Assembly: GCF_006385575.1 (NCBI RefSeq)
Contig: NZ_CP041040.1
Location: 3,286,001-3,350,000 of the forward strand
DNA length: 64,000 bases
From: Microbacterium foliorum
GTDB lineage: Bacteria > Actinomycetota > Actinomycetes > Actinomycetales > Microbacteriaceae
Direction of reading: 5' to 3'
A program made the translations under genes and the position numbers. Positions 35,228-44,746 of this stretch are shown one piece after another. The notes under the pieces were generated by a model. The model saw only the letters and a program-made list of their open reading frames with translations, was not told the origin of the DNA and did no database searches. Each line of letters opens with the position of its first letter. Positions within the stretch are counted from its first letter, which is position 1.

Positions 35228-35917
35228 TCAGGCGGTGAAGAGGTAGCCCTTCTCGACATCGAACCCCGAGAGCGTCAGGCCGCTGCTCAGCAGACCCTCC
35301 ATCTGCGCTCGCAGACGCATGCGCCACTCGTGCGCGGCGTCCGGATCCTCGACACGCATGGTCTCGATGTCCGAGGGGATCTCCAGCGTCTCCGCGACCG
35401 CATCGGATGTCGGCGACTTGGCGATGTCGGCGAGCGCCCACTCGACGTCGAGCCGATCGCTCTCGTCTCCGGCATCCCCTCCGCCGAAGATGCCGTAGCG
35501 GTTCACCGAGTACCCGGTCACGCGGGCCCCGAGAACCGTGAGGAAGAAGTGCGCGTTGCGGGCGACGAGCGGGTCGAAGGTCCAGGTGATGCGACCGACG
35601 TCGCGAGAGAACGCCCACTGGCGCTGGTGCTCCTTGAGCTCCCGCCCCCAGCCGCGTCCGCGGTACTCGGGCAGCAATGCCGTGATGTGCGAGTGCATCG
35701 CCCGGCGTCCGGGGGCGCCGAAGAAGGCGATCGAGGCACCCACCATCCGCTCTTCGCCGCTCTCGGCGTCGAAGAGCCCGACGACATAGTTGCCCGATTG
35801 CTGCAGCGCTCGCAGAGTGCCGGCGTCGATCACGCGCTCGGGGCCGCGGATGGAGTCGAGCAGGCCCTGCGCGGCGATGATGAGTTCAACGGTGTCCAGA
35901 TCACGAATGGTTCGCAC
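35228..35917 (-). CDS. GNAT-family N-acetyltransferase (COG3375-like)
   Basis: The GTG at 35917 gives 229 aa and has CAGACT 6 bases upstream (leaderless pattern). Longer in-frame starts run through the next gene and are rejected. The acetyl-CoA loop is HSHITALLPEYRGRGWGRELK, with the R/Q-x-x-G-x-G/A type turn. The C-terminal half (TGYSVNRYGIFGGG and the DPDAAHEWRMRLRAQM region) fits the COG3375 predicted acetyltransferases rather than small GNATs. Substrate unknown. Confidence 0.85.
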   Translation of the reverse strand: MRTIRDLDTVELIIAAQGLLDSIRGPERVIDAGTLRALQQSGNYVVGLFDAESGEERMVGASIAFFGAPGRRAMHSHITALLPEYRGRGWGRELKEHQRQWAFSRDVGRITWTFDPLVARNAHFFLTVLGARVTGYSVNRYGIFGGGDAGDESDRLDVEWALADIAKSPTSDAVAETLEIPSDIETMRVEDPDAAHEWRMRLRAQMEGLLSSGLTLSGFDVEKGYLFTA

Positions 35918-35967
35918 GCCCCCAGTCTGCCCCTCCGGTCGCAGATATCGGAATCGAACACGGCTGC

Positions 35968-36591
35968 TCAGACCCGCTCGCGCTCCGGGAAGGCCGTGCC
36001 TCCCCCAGCGGCGAGCGACGTGGCGACGATCTCGAGGAACTCGTTCATCATCTCGACGGTCATCTCGGGGAGCATCCCGTCCCAGTACGAGAGCACGGCT
36101 CCTCGGCCCTGCATCATCCCTGCCGGCCGCGCGAACGCCCAGAGGTGAAGGTGCGCCGAACCGTCGTTGAACCTGCTGAAGTGACACCGCGCGACACCGG
36201 GGATGCTCTTCACCGCCTCCGAGATCCGCTGCATCAGGGGCCCGAGCGCGGCGAGGACCTCGACGGGAGCATCTTCGAGCAGCCAGTGCTCGCGCGGGGC
36301 GATCGCCCCGATGAACGGGAGCCCGCCCGGCTCCCATCCGGCCCTCACCTGCCAGAGGTCGTCGTGCCAGATCGTATGCTCATCGGGCTTGCACGAGCCG
36401 CAGTTCTCGGGGTCGAGCTCTCCGTTGCGCGGCTTCTCTGGCACCAGCATCGGCTCGAGCGGACGCATGACGACCGATTCGTACGCGTTGGCCGGCCCGT
36501 GCGTCATCCACGAGCCGTCGGGCCGCGCGCCGTAGACGAGCCTGCTGTGGAAGGGGGTGTCTGCCGGATGCTGCTCGAAGTCGATGCTCAT
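35968..36591 (-). CDS. HIT-like/Ap4A-phosphorylase-type protein
   Basis: The 207-aa protein has a Cys pair in DPENCGSCKPDEHTIW, a GGLPFIGAIAPREHW strand region, and late SAHLHLWAFARPAGM, which resembles the HIT active-site H-x-H pattern. Aromatic and histidine spacing is that of HIT-superfamily nucleotide hydrolases or transferases. The third histidine of the full HIT triad is not evident, so exact chemistry is uncertain. The divergent neighbour is the POT transporter, 42 bases away. Confidence 0.7.
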   Translation of the reverse strand: MSIDFEQHPADTPFHSRLVYGARPDGSWMTHGPANAYESVVMRPLEPMLVPEKPRNGELDPENCGSCKPDEHTIWHDDLWQVRAGWEPGGLPFIGAIAPREHWLLEDAPVEVLAALGPLMQRISEAVKSIPGVARCHFSRFNDGSAHLHLWAFARPAGMMQGRGAVLSYWDGMLPEMTVEMMNEFLEIVATSLAAGGGTAFPERERV

Positions 36592-36633
36592 GCCGATATC
36601 GAATCACGTCGCGACCGGGCGTACCGTGGAGTA

Positions 36634-38097
36634 ATGGCAACCAGCGATACGACGGCCGAGAAGTCCGACACCCGGTTCTTCGGGCAGCCCTGGGCACTCG
36701 TCCACATCTTCGGTGTCGAGATGTGGGAACGGTTCAGCTTCTACGGCATGCAGGGCATCCTGCTCATCTACCTGTACTTCTCTGTCACCGAGGGAGGCCT
36801 CGGACTATCCCAGGCCGTCGCGGGCGGGATCGTCGGTGCCTACGGCGGGTCGGTGTACCTCTCGACGATCCTCGGCGCGTGGATCGCCGACCGGATGCTG
36901 GGTTCGGAGCGGGTGCTGTTCCTCAGTGCGATCGTGATCGTCGCAGGACACGTCGCCCTCGCCCTTCTCCCCGGGTTCATCGGCGTGGGCGTCGGCCTCG
37001 TGCTCGTCGCGCTCGGCTCGGGCGGCCTGAAAGCGAACGCGACCTCGGTCGTCGGCACCCTTTACAGCGCAGACGACACACGTCGGGATGCCGGATTCTC
37101 GCTGTTCTACCTCGGCATCAACCTCGGCGCCTTCATGGGTCCGATCCTCACCGGCATCCTGCAGTCGTCCCTCGGATTCCACTACGGGTTCGGTCTCGCC
37201 GCGATCGGCATGACGCTCGGACTCGTGCAGTACTCCTTCGGCCGCAAGGCGCTGCCGGACGAGGCACGACGCGTGCCCAACCCGCTGCCCTCCTCGCGCT
37301 ACCCGCTCGTCGCGATCATCGCGATCGCAGCCGTCGCTCTCATCGCGGTGCTGGTGCTCATCGGAGTGATCCGTGCCGACAACCTGGCGTCCATCGTGAT
37401 CATCGGAACGATCGTCGCGACGGTGGCCTACTTCGCGGTCATCCTCAGCAGCCGCCGGATCGACGGCACCGAGCGCTCGCGCGTCTGGGGGTTCCTGCCC
37501 CTCTTCGTCACGAGCGTCGCCTTCTGGTCGCTGTACCAGCAGCAGTTCACCGTGCTCACGGTCTACTCCGACGAGCGCCTCGACCGCAACATCTTCGGAT
37601 TCGAGATGCCCGTCTCGTGGGTGCAGTCGATCAATCCCGTGTTCATCATCATCCTGTCCGGCGTCTTCGCGGCGATCTGGACCCGCCTCGGCCGCCGTCA
37701 GCCCTCGACTCCCGTCAAGTTCGCACTGGGGGCGATGATCATGGGAGCCGCCTTCCTGCTGTTCCTGCCGTTCGCGGGCGGTGGCGCCAACTCCACCCCG
37801 TTGATCGCGATCGTCGGCATCCTGTTCGTGTTCACGATCGCCGAGCTGCTGATCTCACCGGTCGGCCTGTCGGTGACCACGAAGCTCGCCCCCAAGGTGT
37901 TCCACACCCAGATGGTCGCCCTGTTCTTCCTGTCGATCGCCCTGGGCACGGCGATCTCGGGCTGGCTCGTGCAGTTCTACGACCCGACGAACGAGGTTCC
38001 CTACTTCTCGATCCTCGGCGTCATCGCGATCGTGGTCGGCCTCGGACTGCTCTTCGCCGTCAAGCCGGTGCTGCGGCTGATGAAGGGCGTGAGCTGA
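36634..38097 (+). CDS. POT/PTR2-family peptide transporter (DtpT-like MFS)
   Basis: The ATG at 36634 gives 487 aa; TACCGT lies 6 bases before it. Twelve to fourteen membrane segments are evident. POT hallmarks are EMWERFSFYGMQGIL in helix 1 (the ExxERFxYY-type motif with F for the last aromatics), GGLKANATSVVG, and FSLFYLGINLGAFMGP, the PTR2 signature. It should import di- and tripeptides with protons. Confidence 0.92.
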   Translation: MATSDTTAEKSDTRFFGQPWALVHIFGVEMWERFSFYGMQGILLIYLYFSVTEGGLGLSQAVAGGIVGAYGGSVYLSTILGAWIADRMLGSERVLFLSAIVIVAGHVALALLPGFIGVGVGLVLVALGSGGLKANATSVVGTLYSADDTRRDAGFSLFYLGINLGAFMGPILTGILQSSLGFHYGFGLAAIGMTLGLVQYSFGRKALPDEARRVPNPLPSSRYPLVAIIAIAAVALIAVLVLIGVIRADNLASIVIIGTIVATVAYFAVILSSRRIDGTERSRVWGFLPLFVTSVAFWSLYQQQFTVLTVYSDERLDRNIFGFEMPVSWVQSINPVFIIILSGVFAAIWTRLGRRQPSTPVKFALGAMIMGAAFLLFLPFAGGGANSTPLIAIVGILFVFTIAELLISPVGLSVTTKLAPKVFHTQMVALFFLSIALGTAISGWLVQFYDPTNEVPYFSILGVIAIVVGLGLLFAVKPVLRLMKGVS

Positions 38098-38154
38098 CGA
38101 TCGCGGCACGGGCGCTCGCGCCTCGGGTGTCTCAGACGCCGATAGCCTGAAGCG

Positions 38155-39597
38155 ATGGGAGAGAACGATGATCGCGCGCGCAGAAGACTCTCCCGAACAT
38201 CACCGAAGTGGGCGATCGTCGCGGTCCTGGCGTTCGCCGGTCTCTGCTCGTCGTTCATGTTCACGCTGGTCGTGCCGCTGCAGGCCGAGCTTCCTCGACT
38301 GCTGAACGCATCCCGCGAGGACACCACGTGGGTCGTCACGATCACGCTGCTCGTCGCGGCGGTCGCCACCCCGATCTCGGGCCGACTGGGCGACATGTAC
38401 GGCAAGCGCCGCGTCGTGATCGTGCTGCTCGGGCTGCTGATCCTCGGGTCGCTGATCGCCGCACTGTCGGGCTCGATCGTCGGCGTGATCATCGGCCGGG
38501 CGCTGCAGGGTGCGGTGACCGGCGTGGTCCCGCTGGGCATCGCCATCATGCGCGACGTGCTGCCGCCCGAACGTCTGGGCACCGCCGTCGCCCTGATGAG
38601 CGCCACGATGGGCGTGGGCGGCGCGATCGGGATGCCGGTGGCCGCCCTGCTCGCAGTGAATGCCGACTGGCACTGGCTGTTCTGGCTCGCGGCCGCTCTC
38701 GGGGTCATCGGCCTCGCCCTCGTGCTGCTCGTGATCCCCGAGGACGTGCTGCGATTCCCCGGACGCCTCGACGTGATCGGCGCGATCGGACTCGCGATCG
38801 GCCTCACCGGCATCCTGCTGTTCGTGTCCCGAGGCGCCGAGTGGGGCTGGACGGCCCCGCTGACGCTCGCGTGCATCATCGGCGGAGTCGGCGTGCTGCT
38901 GGTGTGGGGCTGGTATCAGCTGCGCACCACGGATCCGCTGCTCGATCTGCGCGTCGCGGCGCGCCCCGCCGTGCTGTTCACCAACATCGCCGCGATCGGC
39001 ATGGGCTTCGCGCTGTTCGCGTCGAACGTGACGTTCCCGCAGCTTCTCGAGGGCCCGGCCGCCTCTGGTGCGGGCTTCGGACTCGACATGGTCTCGGCCG
39101 CACTCATCATCATGCCGGCAGGGCTCGTGATGATGGTGATCTCGCCACTGTCGGGCTGGCTCGAGCGCACCGTCGGCCCTCGCCCGCTGTTCACCGTCGG
39201 CGCCGGCGCGATCGTGCTCGCCTACGTGTTCGTGCTGCTGTGGTCGAGCGAGGTCTGGCACATTCTCATCGGCAACCTGCTGATCGGCGTCGGCATCGGA
39301 TTCACCTTCGCCGCCATGCCGATGATCATCATGCGATCGGTGCCGGCTAACGAGACGGGCGCATCGAACGGACTGAATGCGCTCTTCCGCTCGATCGGCA
39401 CGTCGAGTGCCTCCGCCGTGATGGGCGGGGTGCTCGCCGCCATGAGCATCGACGTCGGCGGGGTCTCGGTGCCCACACGGGCGGCGTTCGATCTGTGCTT
39501 CTGGTTGGCGATCGCAGCCGGCATCGTCGCCCTGGTCCTGTCGCTGTTCATCCCTCGGCAGCGTTCGACAGAGGCGCATCCCTCTCTGCCGGGATGA
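38155..39597 (+). CDS. MFS drug-efflux-type transporter (DHA2/EmrB-like)
   Basis: The 480-aa protein has about 14 membrane segments. The A-motif is GRLGDMYGKRRVV, and IGRALQGAVTGVVPLGIAIMRD matches motif C-region patterns of EmrB/QacA relatives. A large second half includes GASNGLNALFRSIGTSSASA, typical of the DHA2 group. It most likely exports drugs or other amphipathic compounds, but no regulator gene is adjacent. TAGCCT lies 6 bases before the ATG. Confidence 0.88.
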   Translation: MGENDDRARRRLSRTSPKWAIVAVLAFAGLCSSFMFTLVVPLQAELPRLLNASREDTTWVVTITLLVAAVATPISGRLGDMYGKRRVVIVLLGLLILGSLIAALSGSIVGVIIGRALQGAVTGVVPLGIAIMRDVLPPERLGTAVALMSATMGVGGAIGMPVAALLAVNADWHWLFWLAAALGVIGLALVLLVIPEDVLRFPGRLDVIGAIGLAIGLTGILLFVSRGAEWGWTAPLTLACIIGGVGVLLVWGWYQLRTTDPLLDLRVAARPAVLFTNIAAIGMGFALFASNVTFPQLLEGPAASGAGFGLDMVSAALIIMPAGLVMMVISPLSGWLERTVGPRPLFTVGAGAIVLAYVFVLLWSSEVWHILIGNLLIGVGIGFTFAAMPMIIMRSVPANETGASNGLNALFRSIGTSSASAVMGGVLAAMSIDVGGVSVPTRAAFDLCFWLAIAAGIVALVLSLFIPRQRSTEAHPSLPG

Positions 39598-39610
39598 CCC
39601 CGGCCCGAGC

Positions 39611-40534
39611 TCAGTGCGTGTACTCCATGAGCTCGACCCCGAGCACGCGGAAGGCATCGTGTGCGCGCAGCCTGTGCGTGATCGACAGGTCGTCGAAGCA
39701 GACGATCAGCGAGTAGGCGACACCCGCGCGGGGCCCGGCGAGCACGCCAGCCTCTGCACGCACACCGCGATCGCGGCCGGTCTTGTTGATGAACAGCAGA
39801 CCGTGCGCGTCATGGTCGTGAGCGAAGGGGTCGAGGCCCGTCGAGGAGGCCACCAGGCTCAGGTCCTGATTCAGGCTGAGCCACTCGGACACCTGGGCGC
39901 TCACTGATGCACCCACCACCTGCGAATTGACGAGCGCCGAGAACAACCCGGCGAACTCGCGCGCTGACCCGACCGCGACCTGCGGCGCGTCATCAGGACC
40001 CCGCTCGTCGCGGAAGCGATCGAGAAGAGCCGTGCGGCGGAGTCCGAGGGCCTCGATGCGCTCACGCACGCGATCGTGACCGACCCGCTGCAGCAGGGCA
40101 TTGACCGCGATCGGGTCACCGGCTGTCGCTGCGAGCACGGCGAGGTCTTCGAGCGGCAGCGCGGGCGCATGCAGGTGTCGCCAGAGTCCCGAGGTCGACA
40201 CAGCCTCGACGGCGGAGCGCTCGACGATCTCGAGCGGGTCGAGGGTGCCCGCCTCGAATGCGGCCGCCACCTCGATCAGCAGGGGCACGACGCCGAGCCC
40301 GGCGACCGGCATGGTCACATGGTCATCACCCGAGAGGACGTGCGTGTGGTTGTCGAGATCGACGACATGCACCGACACCTGGGCCCCCGCGTCCGCGAGC
40401 TGCTCGAGCGCGCGCAGGGTCGAGGTGAACGACCGACGCCCCGTGGCGGCACGCCGCGGCAAGCGTCGGCTGGGCCGCTGAGAGCGGCGCAGCGAGGCCA
40501 GTGGCGGGCCGTCGGCAGGCTCGGAAGCACCCAC
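39611..40534 (-). CDS. Class A beta-lactamase-fold protein lacking the catalytic serine (pseudoenzyme)
   Basis: The GTG at 40534 has AAGGAT 5 bases upstream; the protein is 307 aa. After a basic, Arg-rich start it has the class A beta-lactamase fold: VSVHVVDLDNHTHVLSGDD, a helix, then late INKTGRDRGVRAEAGVLAG with an intact KTG. Where the family has S-x-x-K the sequence reads MPVAGLGVVPLL, so both catalytic residues are missing. The SDN loop is also replaced (GDPIAVN). No export signal is evident. Hydrolysis of beta-lactams is therefore very unlikely; binding or structural function is more plausible. Confidence 0.8.
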   Translation of the reverse strand: MGASEPADGPPLASLRRSQRPSRRLPRRAATGRRSFTSTLRALEQLADAGAQVSVHVVDLDNHTHVLSGDDHVTMPVAGLGVVPLLIEVAAAFEAGTLDPLEIVERSAVEAVSTSGLWRHLHAPALPLEDLAVLAATAGDPIAVNALLQRVGHDRVRERIEALGLRRTALLDRFRDERGPDDAPQVAVGSAREFAGLFSALVNSQVVGASVSAQVSEWLSLNQDLSLVASSTGLDPFAHDHDAHGLLFINKTGRDRGVRAEAGVLAGPRAGVAYSLIVCFDDLSITHRLRAHDAFRVLGVELMEYTH

Positions 40535-40570
40535 GCGTGATCCTTAATAGGGGGGTTGGATTGGCGGGAT

Positions 40571-40594
40571 GCTGCGGTGTCCATCCTCCGCAGC
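40571..40594. terminator. Hairpin between the M13 peptidase and the pseudo-beta-lactamase
   Basis: GCTGCGG (40571-40577) and CCGCAGC (40588-40594) pair across a 10-base loop. It lies in a 178-base gene-free stretch (40535-40712). No T-tract follows, so a terminator role is tentative. The rest of the gap shows no ORF. Confidence 0.4.
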
Positions 40595-40712
40595 ACGGAT
40601 ATCGTAACCCCGTCAGGTGAGGATGCCCTACATACTCCGGTATACGGTCATCAGATCGTCATGCAGGAGACAGCAGGGCACCCTCGGGGCCTGATCGGCT
40701 AGGCGGGACGAC

Positions 40713-42677
40713 TCACCAGATCGTCACGCGCGAGCCCTGCGGCAGCCACAGTGCGTCGGATTCGGCGACGTCGAATGCCTCGTAGAAGGCGTCGATGTTG
40801 CGGACGATCTGGTTGCAGCGGAACTCGTTCGGCGAGTGCGGATCGATCGTGAGCAGTCGCAGCGTCTCGGCGTCGCGGCTCTTCTGCTGCCAGACCTGCG
40901 CCCACGACAGCAGCAGGCGCTGCACGCCCGTGTAGCCGTCGATCACCGGGGCCTCTGCGCCGTCGAGCGAGATCTCGTAAGCCTTGAGCGCGATGCCGAG
41001 GCCGCCCAGGTCGCCGATGTTCTCGCCGATCGTCAGCGCACCGTTGACGTGGTGCTCTGCGTCGAGGCCCTCCGGCACGAGTTCGTCGTACTGCGCGATC
41101 AGGGCTTTGGTGCGCTGCTCGAACGCGGTGCGATCCGCGTCCGTCCACCAGTCCTCGAGTTTGCCGTCGCCGTCGTAGCGGCTGCCCTGGTCGTCGAAGC
41201 CGTGACCGATCTCATGGCCGATGACCGCGCCGATCCCGCCGTAGTTGGCGGCCGCGTCACGCGATGCATCGAAGAACGGGTACTGCAGGATCGCCGCCGG
41301 GAACACGATCTCGTTCATCGACGGGTTGTAGTAGGCGTTGACCATCTGCGGCGGCATGTGCCACTCGTCTCGGTCGATCGGCTTGCCGACCTTCGCGACG
41401 TTGCGGTCGTGCTCGAAGATCGCCGCACGACGCACGTTGCCGAACAGATCGGCTCGGTCGATCTCGAGGCTCGAGTAGTCGCGCCAGACGGCGGGGTGAC
41501 CGATCTTCGGAGTGAACGAGTCGAGCTTGGCGAGCGCGCGCTCCCGCGTCTCGGCAGTCATCCATTCGAGGTCGGTGATGCTCTGCCGGTACGCCTCGAT
41601 GAGGTTCGCGACGAGTTCGTCCATCGCCGCCTTCGCCGTCGGCGGGTAGTGCCGCTCGACGTACACCTTGCCGATCGCCTCGCTCAGCGCGCCCTCGGTC
41701 ACCGAGACGCCGCGTTTCCAGCGCTCGCGGATCGAGGGGACGCCGGTGAGCTCGGTGCCGTAGAACGAGAAGTTCTCCTGCACGAAGTCGTCGGTCAGGT
41801 ACGGAGCCGCCGCGTGCACGACCTGCGCACGCAGCCACGCCTTCCAGTCGTCGAGGCGCTCGGCGGTGAGCAGCGAGCCGAGCCCTTCGAGGAAGCTCGG
41901 CTGCGAGACGACGACCTCGGCGAAGGCTTCGGGGTGGGCCGGCGCGACGGAATCGCGCCACGGCTCGAGGTCGACACCCGCGAGCTCCTGGATCTCGGCC
42001 CACGACTTGAGGTTGTAGGTGGCGACGGCGTCACGACTGCGCACGTTGTCCCAGTGGTGGCCGGCGAGCTCGGTCTCGAGGGCGATGGAGCGGTCGGCGG
42101 CGCCCGCTCCATCCGCGATTCCGGCGAGCGCCAGCAGCCGCTCGAGGTGCGCGCGGTAGGCCGCCCGCGTCTCGGTGAAGGTGTCGAGTCTGAAGTAGCT
42201 CTCGTCGGGCAGCGACAGACCGGACTGCACGATCACGGGCAGGTATCGCTCGGGGTTTCCGGGGTCGCCGTCGACGTAGAACCCGATCAGGTGCGCCCGA
42301 CCGTCGCGGTCGTAGGTGCCGACCGTGCGCAGGAACGCGGGGATGTCGTCGATCGCCTCGATCTCGGCGAGCGTCTCGGCGAGCGGCGCGACGCCGGCCG
42401 CGGCGATGCGCTCGGTGTCCATGAAGCTCGCGAACAGGTCGCCGATCTTGCGGGCGAGGGTGCCCGGTTCGGCATCCTGCGACTCCTCGATGATCGCCCT
42501 GACGTCTTTCTCCGCCTGCTCCGCGAGCAGATGGAACGAGCCCCAGCGCGCCTTGTCGCCGGGGATCTCGGTGCGGGCGAGCCACGCACCGTTGACATGG
42601 CGGTACAGGTCGTCCTGCGGGCGGATGTCGGAGCTGAACTCGGAGGTCTCAAGGCCAGAAGAAAGCACGTCGGTCAT
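40713..42677 (-). CDS. M13-family zinc metallopeptidase (neprilysin/PepO-like)
   Basis: The 654-aa protein has the complete M13 active site: VNAYYNPSMNEIVFPAAILQ for substrate backbone binding, IGHEIGHGFDDQGSRYDGDG with the HExxH zinc motif, and ENIGDLGGL providing the third ligand and its stabilising Asp. The C-terminus DAFYEAFDVAESDALWLPQG and terminal Trp region are standard. No signal peptide is present, so it appears cytoplasmic like PepO-type oligopeptidases. TAGGCT lies 7 bases before the ATG. Confidence 0.93.
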   Translation of the reverse strand: MTDVLSSGLETSEFSSDIRPQDDLYRHVNGAWLARTEIPGDKARWGSFHLLAEQAEKDVRAIIEESQDAEPGTLARKIGDLFASFMDTERIAAAGVAPLAETLAEIEAIDDIPAFLRTVGTYDRDGRAHLIGFYVDGDPGNPERYLPVIVQSGLSLPDESYFRLDTFTETRAAYRAHLERLLALAGIADGAGAADRSIALETELAGHHWDNVRSRDAVATYNLKSWAEIQELAGVDLEPWRDSVAPAHPEAFAEVVVSQPSFLEGLGSLLTAERLDDWKAWLRAQVVHAAAPYLTDDFVQENFSFYGTELTGVPSIRERWKRGVSVTEGALSEAIGKVYVERHYPPTAKAAMDELVANLIEAYRQSITDLEWMTAETRERALAKLDSFTPKIGHPAVWRDYSSLEIDRADLFGNVRRAAIFEHDRNVAKVGKPIDRDEWHMPPQMVNAYYNPSMNEIVFPAAILQYPFFDASRDAAANYGGIGAVIGHEIGHGFDDQGSRYDGDGKLEDWWTDADRTAFEQRTKALIAQYDELVPEGLDAEHHVNGALTIGENIGDLGGLGIALKAYEISLDGAEAPVIDGYTGVQRLLLSWAQVWQQKSRDAETLRLLTIDPHSPNEFRCNQIVRNIDAFYEAFDVAESDALWLPQGSRVTIW

Positions 42678-42740
42678 GCCGACCAGCCTAGGCGTCGCTC
42701 CGACATTCGGGCGGGAACGGTCGTGCGGTCCGCGACGACC

Positions 42741-43301
42741 TCAGCCACGGCGACGGATGCCGAAGCGTCGCCTGCGCGGCTGTACAGGCTCCTGTGTCGA
42801 CCGGGTGGACAGGCGCGCCGCGCGACGCTCGGCCCACGCGGCGACCTCGGCGTCGATGTCGCGTGGACTCGTCACGACGGGCGGGCCGCCCTGCAGCTGA
42901 CGTCGGGCCTCGAGCACACGCCGGTTGAAGTCCTCGAGCACCGAACGCACGTCGGCCTCTCGGCCGAGCAGGTCGAGCTGGTCGTCGAGCTCGCGATCCT
43001 CGGTCCGCAGCAGGATCGCGGGCGGGCCGAGACCCGTCAGGTTCTCCTGCTCGATCTTGCGGCGGATCCACCAGTCGGGATCATGATGCGTGCCGAGGCC
43101 CTCGAGCGGCTTGCCCGCCCCGGGCAGATCGTCGAAGTCGCCGCGGCGGATCGCGACCTGGATCGCCGTCTCGATGAAGGCCGCTCGATCCGTGGCCGCC
43201 GCGATGCCGGGGGCCGTGCCGGATTCGGCGTCATCCTCACCCTCGCCACCGCTACGCTGCCGCGCGCGGTATCTCGCCGCGGCCTCTCGTGGATCCGTCA
43301 T
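42741..43301 (-). CDS. DUF1992 protein (DnaJ-homologue C28 conserved domain)
   Basis: The ATG at 43301 has GGAGG 5 bases upstream and gives 186 aa. The core pattern IQVAIRRGDFDDLPGAGKPLEGLG followed by DPDWWIRRKIEQENL is diagnostic of DUF1992. The N-terminus is Glu/Gly-rich and the C-terminus Arg-rich, both likely disordered. Function is unknown; the domain occurs in eukaryotic DNAJC28 without the J domain here. Confidence 0.88.
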   Translation of the reverse strand: MTDPREAAARYRARQRSGGEGEDDAESGTAPGIAAATDRAAFIETAIQVAIRRGDFDDLPGAGKPLEGLGTHHDPDWWIRRKIEQENLTGLGPPAILLRTEDRELDDQLDLLGREADVRSVLEDFNRRVLEARRQLQGGPPVVTSPRDIDAEVAAWAERRAARLSTRSTQEPVQPRRRRFGIRRRG

Positions 43302-43387
43302 GGGCGCCTCCGTCGCATCCGATGCTTCCAGGGTACGACCGGAGGGGCGTCGGAGGCCCTGTCGGCACCAGCCCATAGGCTCGGAGG

Positions 43388-44707
43388 ATGACCGAGCGCA
43401 CTCTCAACCGCGAGATCCTGCGCCTCGCCGTTCCCGCCCTCGGCGCACTGATCGCAGAGCCCGCGTTCCTGATCGTCGATGCGGCTCTCGTCGGGCACCT
43501 CGGCACGACGCCGCTCGCAGGCCTCGGCATCGCGGGTGCGGTGCTGCAGACGATCGTCGGGCTCATGGTCTTCCTCGCCTACTCGACCACCCCGGCTGTC
43601 GCCAGACTGTTCGGCGCCGGCAGGCCCGGAGAGGCCGTCTCGGTCGGCATCAACGGCATGTGGCTGGCGCTGGCGATCGGGGCCGTGCTCGCCGCGGCCG
43701 GGGCCGTGGCGTCTCCGTGGCTCGTGTCACTGTTCGGCGCGAGCGACGCCGTGTCCGCCGACGCCAACGCCTATCTGGTCGTCTCGATGTGGGGGCTCCC
43801 GGCGATGCTCATCGTGTTCGCCGCGACCGGACTGCTGCGCGGGATGCAGGACACCATGACCCCCCTGTGGATCGCCGGAATCGGCTTCGCCTCCAACGCG
43901 CTGCTCAATGTGGTGTTCATCTACGGCCTGGGTTGGGGCATCGCCGGATCGGCAGCCGGCACGGTCGTCGCCCAGTGGGGCATGGTCGGCGCCTACGTGC
44001 TGGTGATCCGGCGCCTCGCGGCGAAGCACGACGCGTCGCTGACGGTGCAGCGAGCGGGCATGGGCAGCACTGCCCGTTCGAGTGGCTGGCTGTTCCTGCG
44101 CACCGTGAGCCTGCGAGCCGCGCTGCTGGCGACCGTCGCCGTCGCCACGGGCATCGGCACCGAGGAACTCGCCGGGTGGCAGATCGTTTTCACCATCTTC
44201 TCGGCGGCCGCATTCGCTCTCGATGCCCTCGCGATCGCAGCCCAGGCGCTGATCGGCAAGGAGCTCGGCGCGGGCGACGAACGGCAGGTGCATCGCGTGC
44301 TCAGACGCACGGTCGCCTGGGGCGTGTGGTTCGGCGTCCTGGTCGGCGCTCTCATCGCGGCGCTCTCGGGTGTGCTCGGCATCGTGTTCACGGGCGATCC
44401 GTCGATCGCCGCACTCGTGCAGCCGGCGCTCCTCATCCTCGCGGTCGCGCAGCCGATCGCGGGTGTCGTCTTCGTGCTCGACGGGGTGCTGATGGGGGCG
44501 AACGACGCGCGCTATCTCGCGATCGCGGGTGCACTGAACCTCGTGCCGTTCCTGCCGTCGCTCTGGATCATCGCCGCGACGGGCGTCGACGCGTCGGCCG
44601 GTCTCATCTGGCTCTCCGTCGCTTTCTTCGGGGTCTACCTGCTCGCACGACTCGGCACCCTCGGGTGGCGAGTGCGCTCCGGGCGGTGGGTCACGGCGGG
44701 CGCCTGA
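43388..44707 (+). CDS. MATE-family efflux transporter (DinF-like)
   Basis: The 439-aa protein has twelve membrane segments in two similar halves. It shows the MATE N-terminal pattern REILRLAVPALGALIAEPAFLIVDAALVGHLGTTPLAG and a central RGMQDTMTPLWIAGIGFASNALLNV. It is nearest the DinF branch. It would export cationic drugs or metabolites using proton or sodium gradients. TAGGCT lies 6 bases before the ATG. Confidence 0.92.
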   Translation: MTERTLNREILRLAVPALGALIAEPAFLIVDAALVGHLGTTPLAGLGIAGAVLQTIVGLMVFLAYSTTPAVARLFGAGRPGEAVSVGINGMWLALAIGAVLAAAGAVASPWLVSLFGASDAVSADANAYLVVSMWGLPAMLIVFAATGLLRGMQDTMTPLWIAGIGFASNALLNVVFIYGLGWGIAGSAAGTVVAQWGMVGAYVLVIRRLAAKHDASLTVQRAGMGSTARSSGWLFLRTVSLRAALLATVAVATGIGTEELAGWQIVFTIFSAAAFALDALAIAAQALIGKELGAGDERQVHRVLRRTVAWGVWFGVLVGALIAALSGVLGIVFTGDPSIAALVQPALLILAVAQPIAGVVFVLDGVLMGANDARYLAIAGALNLVPFLPSLWIIAATGVDASAGLIWLSVAFFGVYLLARLGTLGWRVRSGRWVTAGA

Positions 44708-44746
44708 CGCCACGAGACCTCCTGCACCGATACCGGGCAGCAGGAG

